Positions 63,640 through 64,000 of a stretch of 64,000 nucleotides of DNA are shown one piece after another. The stretch spans positions 14,562,501 to 14,626,500 of the forward strand of contig CM032230.1 in NCBI GenBank assembly GCA_019009955.1, given 5' to 3'. The notes below the pieces were generated by a model. The model searched no databases, was not told the origin of the DNA, and saw only the letters and a program-made list of their open reading frames with translations. Both the position numbers and the translations under genes were made by a program. This DNA is from Riptortus pedestris (taxonomy: Eukaryota; Arthropoda; Insecta; Hemiptera; Alydidae). Every line of letters starts with the position of its first letter. Within the stretch, counting starts at the first letter, position 1.

Positions 63640-64000
63640 AAGGAGGATGGTTATGATGGACTCTTGCGTCTAGGAATGGCACATTGCTCCAGGATTGTGC
63701 TGATCTGGATAGGTTAATGGGTCTATTTGGGTGCGTTTTTACGCAGGGAGGAGGTGGCTTTCTGAGCAGATAGGTCTTGCGAAGAATGATGGGTGATGAT
63801 GGACTCTTGCGTTTTGAAAGAGTGACATTACTCCGGGATTGGGTTTATCAGGATAGGTTAATGGCTCTATTTGGCTCTGGTTTTACGCAGGGAGTAAGGT
63901 GCATTCAAGTGCAAACAGGTCTTGCGAAGGAGGTTGTGTGATGATGTACTCTTGCGTCTAGGGAGGATGACATTGCTCCAGGATTGGGTTGATCTGGCTA
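63640..64000 (+). repeat. Tandem repeat, unit about 143 bp, runs off the window
   Basis: GGACTCTTGCGTCTAGG (63659), GGACTCTTGCGTTTTG (63801) and GTACTCTTGCGTCTAGG (63946) each begin a unit containing GACATTRCTCCRGGATTG, GATAGGTTAATGG, GGTTTTACGCAGGGAG and AGGTCTTGCGAAG. Confidence 0.9.

Overview
This window is eukaryotic, intergenic DNA from an invertebrate, most likely an arthropod. The evidence is the company of mobile elements (mariner, Tc1-like, piggyBac, hAT, Jockey-type LINE, Helitron and Helentron-like elements, a tRNA-derived SINE), the AT-rich background, and very long dinucleotide microsatellites. I cannot name the species. I see no complete host gene, no operon, no rRNA or tRNA gene and no CRISPR array. 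Most long open frames are translations of (TC)n, (GA)n, (TA)n or (GT)n, or shadows inside repeats.

The dominant feature is one dispersed repeat family with about forty copies or fragments on both strands. A complete copy starts after a T-run with AGCAGATTTCCC, continues through a GGGAAATC palindrome and conserved blocks to a (TA)n microsatellite at a fixed position, resumes with conserved blocks, and ends with GGGAAATCTGCT, a hairpin (ACGCAG-CCC-CTGCGT) and GACGGAC before another T-run. Subterminal inverted repeats, a microsatellite core, a 3' hairpin and T-flanked insertion are the architecture of HINE/DINE-type non-autonomous Helentrons. I call it HINE here; no Rep/helicase ORF is present. 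Copies occur singly, in head-to-tail tandem (12.2-13.8 kb, 26.9-27.9 kb), in inverted pairs, and as near-perfect palindromes centred on (TA)n (39.2-39.8 kb). At least three internal variants share the same ends.

Regions. 0-9.4 kb: HINE copies, a mariner relic, (TC)n, (CA)n and (GT)n tracts. 9.4-11.4 kb: the 3' part of a Jockey-type LINE, split by a HINE and by a hAT MITE. 12-20 kb: tandem HINEs, two very long (GA)n/(TC)n tracts, and a HINE containing a palindromic hAT MITE. 20.4-23.4 kb: minisatellites and a 348-bp duplication. 24-31 kb: HINEs plus a mariner relic inside a 300-bp inverted repeat. 31-38 kb: retroelement tails with hammerhead-like cores, an unclassified TIR transposon, a Helitron, a Tc1-like relic, SINEs, and a second Jockey fragment carrying a 446-bp insert with a 15-bp target duplication. 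38-51 kb: palindromic HINEs, an internally deleted piggyBac with intact TTAA ends, an element with Transib-like ends, and a Helitron nested in a HINE. 52-54 kb and 62-64 kb: further tandem arrays. 54-62 kb: more HINEs and a near-complete Helitron.

Nothing here looks like a working gene set. The elements are related by nesting: SINEs, hAT, Helitron and the Transib-like element sit in or beside HINEs, which gives a relative insertion order. The only possible host-derived coding segment is a short frame at 25.0 kb resembling the N-terminal domain of nose-resistant-to-fluoxetine (NRF) proteins, and that call is weak.
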